Shown here piece by piece: positions 8,058 through 16,637 of a stretch of 64,000 nucleotides of DNA (its first letter is position 1; the number at the start of each line of letters is the position of its first letter). The translations under genes were made by a program, and so were the position numbers. The DNA lies in NCBI GenBank assembly GCA_964584805.1, contig CAZPAY010000011.1, positions 1 to 64,000 on the forward strand, in the 5' to 3' direction. Below the pieces are notes generated by a model. That model saw only the letters and a list, made by a program, of their open reading frames with translations. It was not told the DNA's origin and ran no database searches. This DNA is from JABHIE01 sp964584805 (GTDB taxonomy: Bacteria; Planctomycetota; UBA1135).

Positions 8058-8730
8058 TGTCACCTAAAACACGAGCCGCTCGGACGATGTAATTAATGCC
8101 AGAATATGCCGTCAAAAGCATCATGGCCCAAAAAATTCCGGCGTAAATATGGGGCTCGCGCAACCAGTAAAGAAAGGGCATGAAAAGCGCATCGGGCGCA
8201 TGAGCCTCAACACCGAGCGGGACGGCCACAAAAAATGCCTGTGCGGTAAGTTTCCATTTGCCAAACCAATCAGCGCCGAAAGCCTTGCCCTGCGTTTCCA
8301 TCAAGCCGCGGATTGCGGTCACTAAAAATTCACGCGACAACATCAAAACAACCGCCCAAACAGGCATGAGCGCAAGCCCATCACCTGGAATTAAATTGCC
8401 TGCCGGTTCTTCCAAACACGGAATGACTTGCTCGCCCAAGTTTTTTGCAGACGCCAAATAAACGAGCGAGCCCAACATTAATACTTTATCGACGACCGGG
8501 TCAGCAACGCGCCCAACCATGCTCACCCAGTTATTACGCCGCGCAAGCCAGCCGTCTAGAAAGTCGGTGCTGACGGCAATCAGGAAAAGCCAAAACGCCC
8601 AAAAACCGGCATCGTAGCGCTCTGCGGCCGTTTCCGCTAAACCTAGCTCACCCATAAACCAGAAGGAACCGACCGCCAGCAATAGCCGACTGTAGGTGAT
8701 GAAATTCGGGATTTGCTGGACAGGAAACAT
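8047..8730 (-). CDS. pgsA: CDP-diacylglycerol-glycerol-3-phosphate 3-phosphatidyltransferase
   Basis: A 227-residue integral membrane enzyme of the CDP-alcohol phosphatidyltransferase family. It makes phosphatidylglycerol phosphate from CDP-diacylglycerol and glycerol-3-phosphate, the committed step to phosphatidylglycerol. The family signature DG-x2-AR-x8-G-x3-D-x3-D is complete (DGWLAR, then GRVADPVVD, around residues 60-83). N-terminal QQIPNFITYSRLLLA is typical of PgsA. It sits 2 bases downstream of rimO, and ftsK-rimO-pgsA is a common bacterial neighbourhood. It is slightly longer than most PgsA proteins because of inserted loops between membrane helices. Confidence 0.88.
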   Translation of the reverse strand: MFPVQQIPNFITYSRLLLAVGSFWFMGELGLAETAAERYDAGFWAFWLFLIAVSTDFLDGWLARRNNWVSMVGRVADPVVDKVLMLGSLVYLASAKNLGEQVIPCLEEPAGNLIPGDGLALMPVWAVVLMLSREFLVTAIRGLMETQGKAFGADWFGKWKLTAQAFFVAVPLGVEAHAPDALFMPFLYWLREPHIYAGIFWAMMLLTAYSGINYIVRAARVLGDNDG

Positions 8731-8732
8731 CT

Positions 8733-10100
8733 CTAGGGCGTCGTGCTCACCGGCACGGCTATCAAATCGTAACCATCTTCGGTGACCTCTGTCGCTTTAA
8801 CCCGGAGCATGGAACCCGTGCTATACAACTGATCTGGGTCAGGCACCAGAATCAGCGAGTCTTCCTCGGGCGCTTCAGCAAAACTGCGCGCCAATGCCCA
8901 GTCGCCGTCACTGCCGTCAACCAAGATGTCAAATTCAGTGCCGACACGAGCTTGTTGGCAGGCAGCGTGAATCTGTTGCTGCTGTTCCATCACCCGGCGG
9001 ACGCGGTTTTGCGCCTCTTCTGGTGAACAGCGATCTTTGTCGGCACCCGCATCTGTGCCAGATTCAGGAGAAAACGGAAATGCGCCCAGCCGATCAAAAC
9101 GGAACTCGGCTAAAAAATCGAGTAGCTCTTGGAATTCGGCTTCGCCCTCGCCTGGGTGGCCGACCAAAACTGTTGTGCGCAAAGTGATGCCCGGCACTTC
9201 GTCTCGCAGGCGCTGCAGCAACTTGCGCACCGATTCCGATGAGCCACCACGCTTCATGCGCTTGAGCACGCGCGTGGCAATATGCTGAATCGGAATATCT
9301 AGATAAGGCACAACCGTATCGGATTCGCGCATGACTTCCGTAAGCCGCCATGGAAATGAATTGGGGTAAGCGTACATCACGCGCAGCCATTTCAAATCAC
9401 CCACAGCCGCCATCGCCTCAACCAACTCAGGAAGCCGCGCCGCACCTGCACCACCATCGGTGCCGTAACCGGTCGTGTCTTCCGCGACCATCACGATTTC
9501 GCATACACCCTGGTTGACCAAATGCTTAACCTCTTCCACAACAGTCGCGACTGGCTTACTCGCCTGCTTACCGCGGATATCAGGAATAATGCAAAATGCA
9601 CACTCATGATCGCATCCATGACTCGGGCGTAAATACGCGTAAGAGCGAGGTGTCTGCAATAAACGCAACAACTCGCCTTGACGCTGCGGCGCGCGACCGC
9701 CGGTCACCTCGCTCACTTTGCGACCCTTGAGAACCTCTTGCACAATACGCGCGATATTGGAGTAATCACTCAAACCCAAAAACGCATCAACCTCAGGAAA
9801 ACGACCCACGATTTCATCACGGAATTTCTCAGGCAGGCAACCCGCAACAATGACCGCGCGCATGGTGCCTGCTTTTTTGCGTTCAAGTAAATCACGAATC
9901 GCGCCCTCGCTCTCTTCTCGCGCCGGGCCAATGAATGAGCAAGTATTCAAAATGCCAACATCTGCCGCGGCAACATCGCCGGTCAACGCAAAACCTTCCT
10001 CGCCCAAACGGCCAAGAATGTTTTCGGAATCAATTAAATTGCGTGCGCAGCCCAAATGAACCAGCGCAACGCGAATCTCACGACTATTATTTTTCGGCAT
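8733..10100 (-). CDS. rimO: Ribosomal protein S12 methylthiotransferase RimO
   Basis: A 455-residue radical-SAM enzyme that adds a methylthio group to the conserved aspartate of ribosomal protein S12. Domains in order: an MTTase domain with VHLGCARNLIDSE and LNTCSFIGPAREES (cysteines for the auxiliary 4Fe-4S cluster), a radical-SAM domain with CDHECAFCIIP (the CxxxCxxC cluster, about residue 165), and a C-terminal TRAM domain. CARNLIDSE and the FI in TCSFI separate RimO from the tRNA enzyme MiaB. The first 14 bases overlap the end of ftsK, so translation is probably coupled. Confidence 0.93.
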   Translation of the reverse strand: MPKNNSREIRVALVHLGCARNLIDSENILGRLGEEGFALTGDVAAADVGILNTCSFIGPAREESEGAIRDLLERKKAGTMRAVIVAGCLPEKFRDEIVGRFPEVDAFLGLSDYSNIARIVQEVLKGRKVSEVTGGRAPQRQGELLRLLQTPRSYAYLRPSHGCDHECAFCIIPDIRGKQASKPVATVVEEVKHLVNQGVCEIVMVAEDTTGYGTDGGAGAARLPELVEAMAAVGDLKWLRVMYAYPNSFPWRLTEVMRESDTVVPYLDIPIQHIATRVLKRMKRGGSSESVRKLLQRLRDEVPGITLRTTVLVGHPGEGEAEFQELLDFLAEFRFDRLGAFPFSPESGTDAGADKDRCSPEEAQNRVRRVMEQQQQIHAACQQARVGTEFDILVDGSDGDWALARSFAEAPEEDSLILVPDPDQLYSTGSMLRVKATEVTEDGYDLIAVPVSTTP

Positions 10101-12849
10101 ATTGAGGGAAAGCCTCTTCGAACTGCTCGATGGTCATCAAAATCTCACGGGCTTTTGAGCCAACGTGTGGCCCCAGAATACCCTGCTCACTCATGATGTC
10201 GACGAGGCGGCTTCCGCGTGTATAACCCACAGAAAGCGCGCGCTGCAACAATGACGCAGAGCCACGGCCCGATTTCAAAACGATACGCACCGCATCGCCG
10301 AACAGTGGGTCATCAACAGCGCCACCTTCACCGGAGCCGGCGGGGCCTGTGACCAATTCTTCAAGGTATTCTGGTTTGCCGTTTGCACGCAAGTGATCGC
10401 AAATTTCGCGCACTTCGTCTTCGCTAACGAAACAACCCTGGCCACGCACCAATGCCGCGGACCCAGGTGGGCGATACAGGAAGTCACCATTGCCAAGCAA
10501 AACCTCCGCGCCCATGTCATCAAGAATCACGCGGCTGTCAGTACCCGACGACACTTTGAATGCCATCCGCACCGGCATGTTTGTCTTGATCAAACCGGTA
10601 ACGACATCGGTCGAAGGTCGCTGCGTGGCCACCAACATATGAATACCGGCCGCGCGCGCCTTTGCCGCAATACGCGCAATCGCCATCTCAACCTCTTTGC
10701 GTGCTTGAATCATCAAGTCAGCCAGCTCGTCAATTACGATGACAATATAGGGCATCGATTTCGGGAAATCCTCGGGGTCGTATTGCTCACCCACACGCTC
10801 TTTCAATTGCCGCACACCGAGATCGTTGTAATCGGTGATGTTGCGCACGCCGGCTTTTTGATAAACATGCAAACGGTCGTCCATCTCGCGCATCGCCCAA
10901 TTCAGCACAAACGAGGCGCGCTTCATGTCAGTCACGACAGGGCACATCAAATGCGGAATATCCTGGTAAAGCTGCAGCTCAACCTGCTTCGGGTCAATCA
11001 GCAACAGCCGTAGTTGATCCGGCTTCCGCGTCATCAACATCGAAACCAAAATACTATTCACGCAAACAGATTTACCCGAACCCGTCGTGCCAGCAATGAG
11101 CATGTGCGGCATCTTGCTCAAATCTTCAATCGCCGGATCACCCAGCGTCGAGCGGCCAAGGATGGCAGGTAATCTGTTTTTCGACCACCGCTTATCTGCG
11201 CCTTGATACACATCATTAAGCGTCACATTTTCGCGCTGAATATTCGGCACCTCAACACCCACCGTCGTCTTGCCTGGCAACGGGTAAACAATGCGGACGC
11301 CTTCTTGCACGCCGAGTGACACGGCAATGTCGTCGCGCTGTGCCTTTAGCTTTTTAACGGAGATTCCTGTTTCAAGTTGAACCTCAAACAGTGTCAGCGT
11401 CGGGCCGCGCTTGGCGCCAATGACGCTCGCTTGCAGACCAAAAGCCTCAAAAGCTTTCTGCAATTGATTCCCGCGGGCCTTGACCTCTTCCATGAGTTTG
11501 GCTTGATCTTTTTTCTTACCCAAAACCAGAATCGTTTCTGGAGGCAAGGAAGCAAGAGTTGGCTCGGCGCGTGGCTCAGCGGGGCCTTCATTGACCTCGG
11601 CCGCTGGAGAGATTTCGACCGCCGGTTCAGCAACGACCTCGGGTTGCTGTAAATCAAGCGCAGGTTGCTCGATCTTAATTTCAGACTTTGGCTTGACTGC
11701 TTCGGGTTGAGCGTTTGGCTCTGGGTTTGGGGCAACAACCGCCGCTGCGGCATCGTCGCGCTGTTGAGCAGGCTCGTCACCCGCCATCTCAACCGCCAAC
11801 TCAGGGCGTGGCTGCGTTGTCGCCGCATCTTCATCATTTGCCACAAACGGAAGACCCGTTTGCTTGCCCTCTAGTGTGACGGGCATATCAGCATCATCTT
11901 TTGCATGATGCGGCGAGAAAACCGTCTTGATGACAGTCCAGAATCGGTCAAAACCAGAAACGGTGCGTTCATGACTGTCGGCGGCTTGCTCGCGCAAACT
12001 GCGCTTTCGGGCAGTAAGTGGCAAATCAGGCTGTGTCTTGTCAGCAGCCCCGCGCATCAAGTCTTGAAAAAGGGGCACGAAAGCCCATTCAGTCGCCAGC
12101 AGACTCGAAACCGCGCCAAGCAAAACCAAAAGCAGCGTTACACCAAAACCACCAAGTGAAGTCACGAGGGGTGGATAGAGCATCTCGCCAAGCCAGCCAC
12201 CTTGACCGTAAGGAAAAGAATTGGTGGGCTCGATGTTGCCAAGTGCATGAGCCGACAAGGATGCCGTCAGCGTCAGAATCACAACGCCGACCAACTTGAC
12301 GGTGGCAGCACCCGAAGGTTCATCGCGCATTAAACGGGCGAAACCCCAAAACACGCCAAAGGCTGGTGCGAGGAATGCCCCCATCCCGATAAGGACGAGA
12401 AGTTGCTCGGCGAGATTGTTGCCGATGCGCCCGCAAACATTTGTTGTGCCATCGTAATCAATCAACGCAACAAAAGTAAAAACGGAAATTGCCGACAAAA
12501 CCATGCCGAGTGGCTGTCGCGCATTTTCACCCTGAAGGACTTTCCAGACCGTGACCGCGGCCCAGGAAATTGCCGCAGCGACACCTGTGGCAAGCGCCAT
12601 CACCCAACCAAAAATAGTTACCAAGCCCTGGGCGAAAAAAGACAAGTTGTCACCAGTCGAGGTGCGCTTGCGTTTTGCCGAAGCCGCTCGGCTGCGACCT
12701 TTTGCTGACTTAGCGCGAGACTTCTGCGCCTTAGCCCGAGACTTGGCCGCCTTTGCAGCAGCCTTTTTTTTCGCCTTGGCTCTCGCCTTGGACGCTTTCT
12801 GCGCAGCCGCGCTACGGCTTGCAGTCGATTTCTTAGTTTTTGTGGCCAC
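10087..12849 (-). CDS. ftsK: DNA translocase FtsK/SpoIIIE
   Basis: A 920-residue septum-located DNA translocase that clears and segregates chromosome ends at division. After an unusual basic N-terminal tail (residues 1-62, mostly Lys, Arg, Ala and Ser) come four membrane helices (about 70-260), a linker rich in Pro, Ala and Glu, the alpha/beta motor with Walker A GTTGSGKS (about residue 583) and LLLIDPKQVEL, and a gamma winged-helix domain (about 850-915) that in relatives reads the KOPS/SRS orienting sequences. The start is GTG with no visible ribosome binding site. It leads ftsK-rimO-pgsA and follows a 150-bp gap that probably holds its promoter. The tail resembles histone H1-like sequences and is not part of standard FtsK. 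Confidence 0.93.
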   Translation of the reverse strand: MATKTKKSTASRSAAAQKASKARAKAKKKAAAKAAKSRAKAQKSRAKSAKGRSRAASAKRKRTSTGDNLSFFAQGLVTIFGWVMALATGVAAAISWAAVTVWKVLQGENARQPLGMVLSAISVFTFVALIDYDGTTNVCGRIGNNLAEQLLVLIGMGAFLAPAFGVFWGFARLMRDEPSGAATVKLVGVVILTLTASLSAHALGNIEPTNSFPYGQGGWLGEMLYPPLVTSLGGFGVTLLLVLLGAVSSLLATEWAFVPLFQDLMRGAADKTQPDLPLTARKRSLREQAADSHERTVSGFDRFWTVIKTVFSPHHAKDDADMPVTLEGKQTGLPFVANDEDAATTQPRPELAVEMAGDEPAQQRDDAAAAVVAPNPEPNAQPEAVKPKSEIKIEQPALDLQQPEVVAEPAVEISPAAEVNEGPAEPRAEPTLASLPPETILVLGKKKDQAKLMEEVKARGNQLQKAFEAFGLQASVIGAKRGPTLTLFEVQLETGISVKKLKAQRDDIAVSLGVQEGVRIVYPLPGKTTVGVEVPNIQRENVTLNDVYQGADKRWSKNRLPAILGRSTLGDPAIEDLSKMPHMLIAGTTGSGKSVCVNSILVSMLMTRKPDQLRLLLIDPKQVELQLYQDIPHLMCPVVTDMKRASFVLNWAMREMDDRLHVYQKAGVRNITDYNDLGVRQLKERVGEQYDPEDFPKSMPYIVIVIDELADLMIQARKEVEMAIARIAAKARAAGIHMLVATQRPSTDVVTGLIKTNMPVRMAFKVSSGTDSRVILDDMGAEVLLGNGDFLYRPPGSAALVRGQGCFVSEDEVREICDHLRANGKPEYLEELVTGPAGSGEGGAVDDPLFGDAVRIVLKSGRGSASLLQRALSVGYTRGSRLVDIMSEQGILGPHVGSKAREILMTIEQFEEAFPQYAEK

Positions 12850-12999
12850 GATGTAAGTTTAATCGTAGAGAGAAGGAGCCCCAGAATCAAAAGCGAAATC
12901 CCCAATTCCTGCCATTTCTAGGGCTTATCCGCTGTTTTCAAGCCTCCGCACACTAGGTTTTGTACCCCCACGCCAAGCACGGGACAATACAGCCTTGAT

Positions 13000-13632
13000 T
13001 TACCGCAAAATTTGGCGGACGATTTCAGTCGCCAAGTCGCTTTTTGCGCAAGGGCCGATAGGCGTAAGGCGGCCATCTGGGTCGATGAGGGTCAACGATG
13101 ACTGTGTAGCGCCTTGCGCCTCCGCACCATTTGCGGCCACCCAATCAAGATGCTTAACCGATTGCTTCCGCTTAGCCTCAGCGATAGCCGTTTCGTAATC
13201 GCTCGTTTCTAGCGCAAAGCCCAAAACGAGCCGACCGCCTTTTTCCGCCGCGAGAGTAGCGACGATATCGGGATTAGGAATCAAGTCGAGGGTCATGCCC
13301 TCGCCGTCAGTGCGTTTGAGTTTTTGAGTTGCAGGGTTTGACGGACGGTAATCCGCGACTGCGGCAACCGCGAAGAGTGCGTCGCAAGTGGCCCAGTGGT
13401 GCTGACACGCACCCAGCATTTCGAGCGCGCTACCCACGCTGACGGTTGTGAGTGATTCCGTCTTATTTGGCAATGCAACCGAAAGTGGGCCGTGGACCAA
13501 AACGACCTCATGCCCGGCGACCATAAGCGCGCGTGCTAACTCAACCCCCATCAAACCGCTCGATCGATTCCCCAAAAAACGCACGGGGTCGATGGCTTCT
13601 TGGGTTGGGCCAGCAGTAACTAGGATGCGCAT
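13000..13632 (-). CDS. coaB: Phosphopantothenate-cysteine ligase (stand-alone CoaB)
   Basis: A 210-residue protein matching the C-terminal half of bifunctional CoaBC. It joins cysteine to 4'-phosphopantothenate using CTP in coenzyme A synthesis. Family signals: ILVTAGPTQEAIDPVRFLGNRSSGLMG at the N-terminus, AAVADYRP around residue 95, KLKR nearby, NPDI and LVGFALET-like FALETSD. It overlaps the upstream coaC gene by 13 bases in a different frame, so the two halves are separate proteins here. This could be called a split fusion, but the start codon and ordinary overlap suggest a stable two-gene arrangement. Confidence 0.9.
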   Translation of the reverse strand: MRILVTAGPTQEAIDPVRFLGNRSSGLMGVELARALMVAGHEVVLVHGPLSVALPNKTESLTTVSVGSALEMLGACQHHWATCDALFAVAAVADYRPSNPATQKLKRTDGEGMTLDLIPNPDIVATLAAEKGGRLVLGFALETSDYETAIAEAKRKQSVKHLDWVAANGAEAQGATQSSLTLIDPDGRLTPIGPCAKSDLATEIVRQILR

Positions 13633-14162
13633 AATTCAAGCACAAGAGCCACGACGGCATCGGCCTCTAGAAAACGCCCCGGGCCCGTTTCGCCACATGC
13701 GGTATCGCCTTCGGCTGGGCCAAAAACTTGCCAGCCGTCTTGGGCTAACTGCTCGGCATTGCGTTCAACTGCAGGATTAGCCCACATTTGAGGATTCATT
13801 GCTGGCGCGACCGCGCGGGGGCCCGTTTTAGCAAAAGCCAATGCGAGCGACCCCAGCAAACCCGGAGCCATGCCGTGAGCGAGCCAGCCCATCGTGTCGG
13901 CAGTGGCGGGTGCGATTACCAAGGCATCTGCCCAACGCGCGAGCGAAATATGATCCATGCCGGCAGGATCACTGCCCGCCCATTCGTCATCGAGTGCCTT
14001 AATACCGGTAACGCATGAAAATTGCAAGGCTGTCACAAAACGCGCGGCCGCCGGAGTCAGGATGACCTGCACCTCGTGGCCCTGTTTCGTCAGTGTCGAT
14101 GCAATCGCAACCGCTTTAAAACAAGCCGCCGAACCCGTTACCCCAAGAAGAATTTTGCTCAT
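13620..14162 (-). CDS. coaC: Phosphopantothenoylcysteine decarboxylase (stand-alone CoaC)
   Basis: A 180-residue HFCD-family flavoprotein that decarboxylates phosphopantothenoylcysteine to 4'-phosphopantetheine. ILLGVTGSAACFKA is the FMN-binding N-terminus, DHISLARWADALVIAPATA is the HISLxxWAD catalytic stretch with the essential His near residue 70, and APAMNPQMW is the PXMNxxMW substrate clamp. It overlaps gmk by 4 bases and coaB by 13, within a tight minus-strand operon. In most bacteria this activity is fused to CoaB. Confidence 0.92.
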   Translation of the reverse strand: MSKILLGVTGSAACFKAVAIASTLTKQGHEVQVILTPAAARFVTALQFSCVTGIKALDDEWAGSDPAGMDHISLARWADALVIAPATADTMGWLAHGMAPGLLGSLALAFAKTGPRAVAPAMNPQMWANPAVERNAEQLAQDGWQVFGPAEGDTACGETGPGRFLEADAVVALVLELCAS

Positions 14163-14749
14163 GCTTTTGCCTCTATTTCTGGTGTCGGTGGAATTTGAAT
14201 GCCTAAAATCTCGCCGACCTCTGCAATCATGCGCTCAAGGTCATCGTTGACGACGACATGGTCATATAAATCAGCACAGGCCATCTCGCGCTCGACGATG
14301 CTGAGTCGCCGCGCCATCTGGTCTTCGGTTTCGGTGCCGCGATCGCGCAAACGCTGCGCCAAAATTTCAAGACTCGGAGGGTTTACGAAAAAACTGACCT
14401 GCGGCAAATCAGATTCGCGCAATTGCCGCGCGCCTTCCACATCGATTTCAAGGACGATATCCAGCCCCACATCAATGGCATCTTCGATGCTTGATCGCAA
14501 TGTGCCGTAGTAACAGCCATGCACCTCGGCGTATTCCAAAAGCGCGCCATCGGCAATGAGTTGCTCAAAATTCTCTTTTGATAAAAATCGGTAATCGCGG
14601 CCATCGACCTCACCACGGCGCATTTGCCGCGTGGTCGCCGAAACGGAAAAGGCCACGCTGTCATGCAAAACAAGGCGTCGCCACAGCGTAGATTTTCCCG
14701 AGGCTGTCGGCCCCGAGACGATTAGCAAGCGGCCGCGCTTATTCGACAT
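14159..14749 (-). CDS. gmk: Guanylate kinase
   Basis: A 196-residue enzyme phosphorylating GMP to GDP with ATP. The P-loop is VSGPTASGKST at residues 10-20; the GMP-binding region has SATTRQMRRGEVDGRDYRF, and EIDVEGARQL follows. Length is normal for the family. It overlaps yicC by 11 bases upstream and coaC by 4 bases downstream. The gmk and coaC/coaB neighbourhood is widespread, but rpoZ, which often lies between them, is absent here. Confidence 0.95.
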   Translation of the reverse strand: MSNKRGRLLIVSGPTASGKSTLWRRLVLHDSVAFSVSATTRQMRRGEVDGRDYRFLSKENFEQLIADGALLEYAEVHGCYYGTLRSSIEDAIDVGLDIVLEIDVEGARQLRESDLPQVSFFVNPPSLEILAQRLRDRGTETEDQMARRLSIVEREMACADLYDHVVVNDDLERMIAEVGEILGIQIPPTPEIEAKA

Positions 14750-15626
14750 TTGCGGCTTGTTCTTTAAGTTGCTGAACGATCATCTTCATGGCGACGCCAA
14801 ACTCAGTGAGTTTGGCGTCGGCAGATTTATTGCAGAGAGTCGTCACCTCGCGGTGGCACTCTTGAATCATGAATTCAATTTCGCGGCCACAAGGCCCGCC
14901 AGCCTGAATTGTATTGCGCAAACGCTCGGTGTGAATTTCAAGCCGCGCGATTTCTTCTTGGACATCCGCGCGCTCGGCCAGCGCAACCAACTCGCGTGAC
15001 AAATCCAAATCACCGCGGTCTTTGCCAGCGGAATTCAATGCAACCGTCACGCGCTCTTCTAAGCGAGCGGCGGCAGCTTTACCTGCCTTAGGCAAATGCT
15101 TTTCTATCGATTTTCGGAGCCGCTCAAGACGCAAGGTCAATCGCAGTAATTCTTTAGCAAGACGCTTGCCCTCTTTTTCGCGCGCTGAGATCAAATTTGA
15201 AACGGCAGCCTCAAAAGCTGTCGTTGTCGCAGCAGCGACTGCTCTCGTAGCCGCTGGTTTTTCTTGAGCGGTTTCGTATGCGCCAGGCAAGGCAAGCAGC
15301 TGAGACAAGTCGGGGTCGCGCTCGGTCAAGCCAAGCTCTTTTTCTAATGCGCGCCATTCGGCCAAATACCGCTTCAGCACTTCGTGGTCGAGTGCGGCGG
15401 CGGCATGAGTTAATCGCCGGATTTTTACCTGGCTCTGCACACTGCCTCGCTCAATCTGCTTACGCACGATGGCGTCAAGCTTTGGCTCAAGCTCCATGCG
15501 GTCATTGGGGAGCCGCATTTTCAACGACAAGCCCTTGCCGTTAACGGAACGAATCTCCACCTCAACTGAGGCGTGCTTATTGGCGGCACTCCCTCGCCCA
15601 AAACCGGTCATGCTGCGTAAAGTCAT
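14739..15626 (-). CDS. yicC: YicC family endoribonuclease
   Basis: A 295-residue protein of the YicC/YloC family, reported to act as an endoribonuclease in RNA turnover. Diagnostic segments are the N-terminal LRSMTGFGRG, EIRSVNGKGLSLKMRLP, and the C-terminal DUF1732 part with EIEFMIQECHREVTTLCNKS and MKMIVQQLKEQAANVE. It directly precedes gmk with an overlap of 11 bases, an arrangement seen in many bacteria. Family membership is clear; the exact RNA targets are not known here. Confidence 0.92.
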   Translation of the reverse strand: MTLRSMTGFGRGSAANKHASVEVEIRSVNGKGLSLKMRLPNDRMELEPKLDAIVRKQIERGSVQSQVKIRRLTHAAAALDHEVLKRYLAEWRALEKELGLTERDPDLSQLLALPGAYETAQEKPAATRAVAAATTTAFEAAVSNLISAREKEGKRLAKELLRLTLRLERLRKSIEKHLPKAGKAAAARLEERVTVALNSAGKDRGDLDLSRELVALAERADVQEEIARLEIHTERLRNTIQAGGPCGREIEFMIQECHREVTTLCNKSADAKLTEFGVAMKMIVQQLKEQAANVE

Positions 15627-15671
15627 TTCAAAAATCTCGTTTAAATCACAAATGCGTGCCGGCAGAGGCCA

Positions 15672-16262
15672 TTAAAGACCGGGTCGGCTTCCTGGCTTAA
15701 TCGCCGGCCCGTGAGAATCATCCGCGCAAAGTGGGCACTCTTCGGCTGACCAGTTAGGCACATCAAGCGGAACCAAACTGTAGTAAGGCACGCCCCTTTC
15801 GCCCGCATCGGCAAATGGGTTTTCGACGCCTGAGCGATTCACTAAAGAGGCGACCGCCATCTCGGTCACGCCCATTTCAGTCAACATCGCGAGCACTTCT
15901 TTCACACTCTTGCCGGTAGTCACGACATCTTCGGCAACCAAAACGCGCTCGCCTGGCTTGACCGCAAAACCGCGGCGCAAAGCAAAACCGCCCTCGGTAC
16001 GCTCGGCAAACAAACCGCGCGTACCCATCGCGCGCGCCAATTCGTAACCCATCGTGACCGCACCCATTGCAGGGCCAATAACGACATCGTAATCGCTCTC
16101 TTCGCGGATTTTTGCCGCAAGCTCAGCACAAGCCTCGGCGGCTCGCTCTGGATATTGCAACAGTCGAGCACACTGAATGTAGCGCCCCGCGTGTCGCCCC
16201 GAAGAAAGCAAAAAATGCCCTTCGAGCAACGCGTCAGATGCTCGTAGCAAGTCGAGGGTCAT
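15672..16262 (-). CDS. pyrE: Orotate phosphoribosyltransferase
   Basis: A 196-residue type I phosphoribosyltransferase that makes orotidine 5'-monophosphate from orotate and PRPP in pyrimidine synthesis. The PRPP loop is VLVAEDVVTTGKSV around residue 118, and HFLLSSGRHAGRYIQCARLL near the N-terminus is typical of PyrE. The C-terminal tail CPLCADDSHGPAIKPGSR carries two cysteines in a CPLC pair, a feature of a PyrE subgroup that ends with a short zinc-ribbon-like tail. Other pyrimidine genes are not nearby. Confidence 0.92.
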   Translation of the reverse strand: MTLDLLRASDALLEGHFLLSSGRHAGRYIQCARLLQYPERAAEACAELAAKIREESDYDVVIGPAMGAVTMGYELARAMGTRGLFAERTEGGFALRRGFAVKPGERVLVAEDVVTTGKSVKEVLAMLTEMGVTEMAVASLVNRSGVENPFADAGERGVPYYSLVPLDVPNWSAEECPLCADDSHGPAIKPGSRPGL

Positions 16263-16265
16263 GTT

Positions 16266-16598
16266 TTAATTTGCAGTTGGTGCCACAGGGCCAGGTGTTG
16301 CTGGCGCCTCAATCGGAGCCGCTGTGCCAGGTGCCGTTGCAGCTGGGTCTGTGGCCATAACCGAGCCCGCATCCGCATCGTTGCCCGTCCAGTGCAGGCC
16401 CATCGCCGACATAATGAAAATAGCGAAAAGCGTAAAAGTGAACTTGTTGATGCCGCCAGAGCGCACGCCAAAAGTCTCGGTGCCGGCGCCACCAAAGGCG
16501 TCGGAAAGTCCGCCACCCTTGCTCTCTTGCAACAGAATCACAAGGACAAGCAAAAGCGCTGAGATGAAGAAAAGTGTGTAAAGGAGGAACTCGATCAT
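16266..16598 (-). CDS. secG: Preprotein translocase subunit SecG
   Basis: A 110-residue two-helix membrane protein of the SecYEG channel. Helix 1 is residues 3-23, followed by the conserved LQESKGGGLSDAFGG loop; helix 2 is about residues 53-70. The C-terminal 40 residues are a low-complexity tail of Ala, Pro and Thr, longer than the minimal SecG and common in several phyla. It lies 39 bases downstream of tpiA, a neighbour pair found in very many bacteria, which strongly supports the call. Confidence 0.93.
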   Translation of the reverse strand: MIEFLLYTLFFISALLLVLVILLQESKGGGLSDAFGGAGTETFGVRSGGINKFTFTLFAIFIMSAMGLHWTGNDADAGSVMATDPAATAPGTAAPIEAPATPGPVAPTAN

Positions 16599-16637
16599 GA
16601 GTAGATGGGGCTGATTTTTGTCACTCGGAATGAGCGG

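Noticed and set aside
10393..11013. 206-codon open frame antisense to ftsK
   Set aside because: Shadow frame over the FtsK motor domain; His/Asn-rich with no family.
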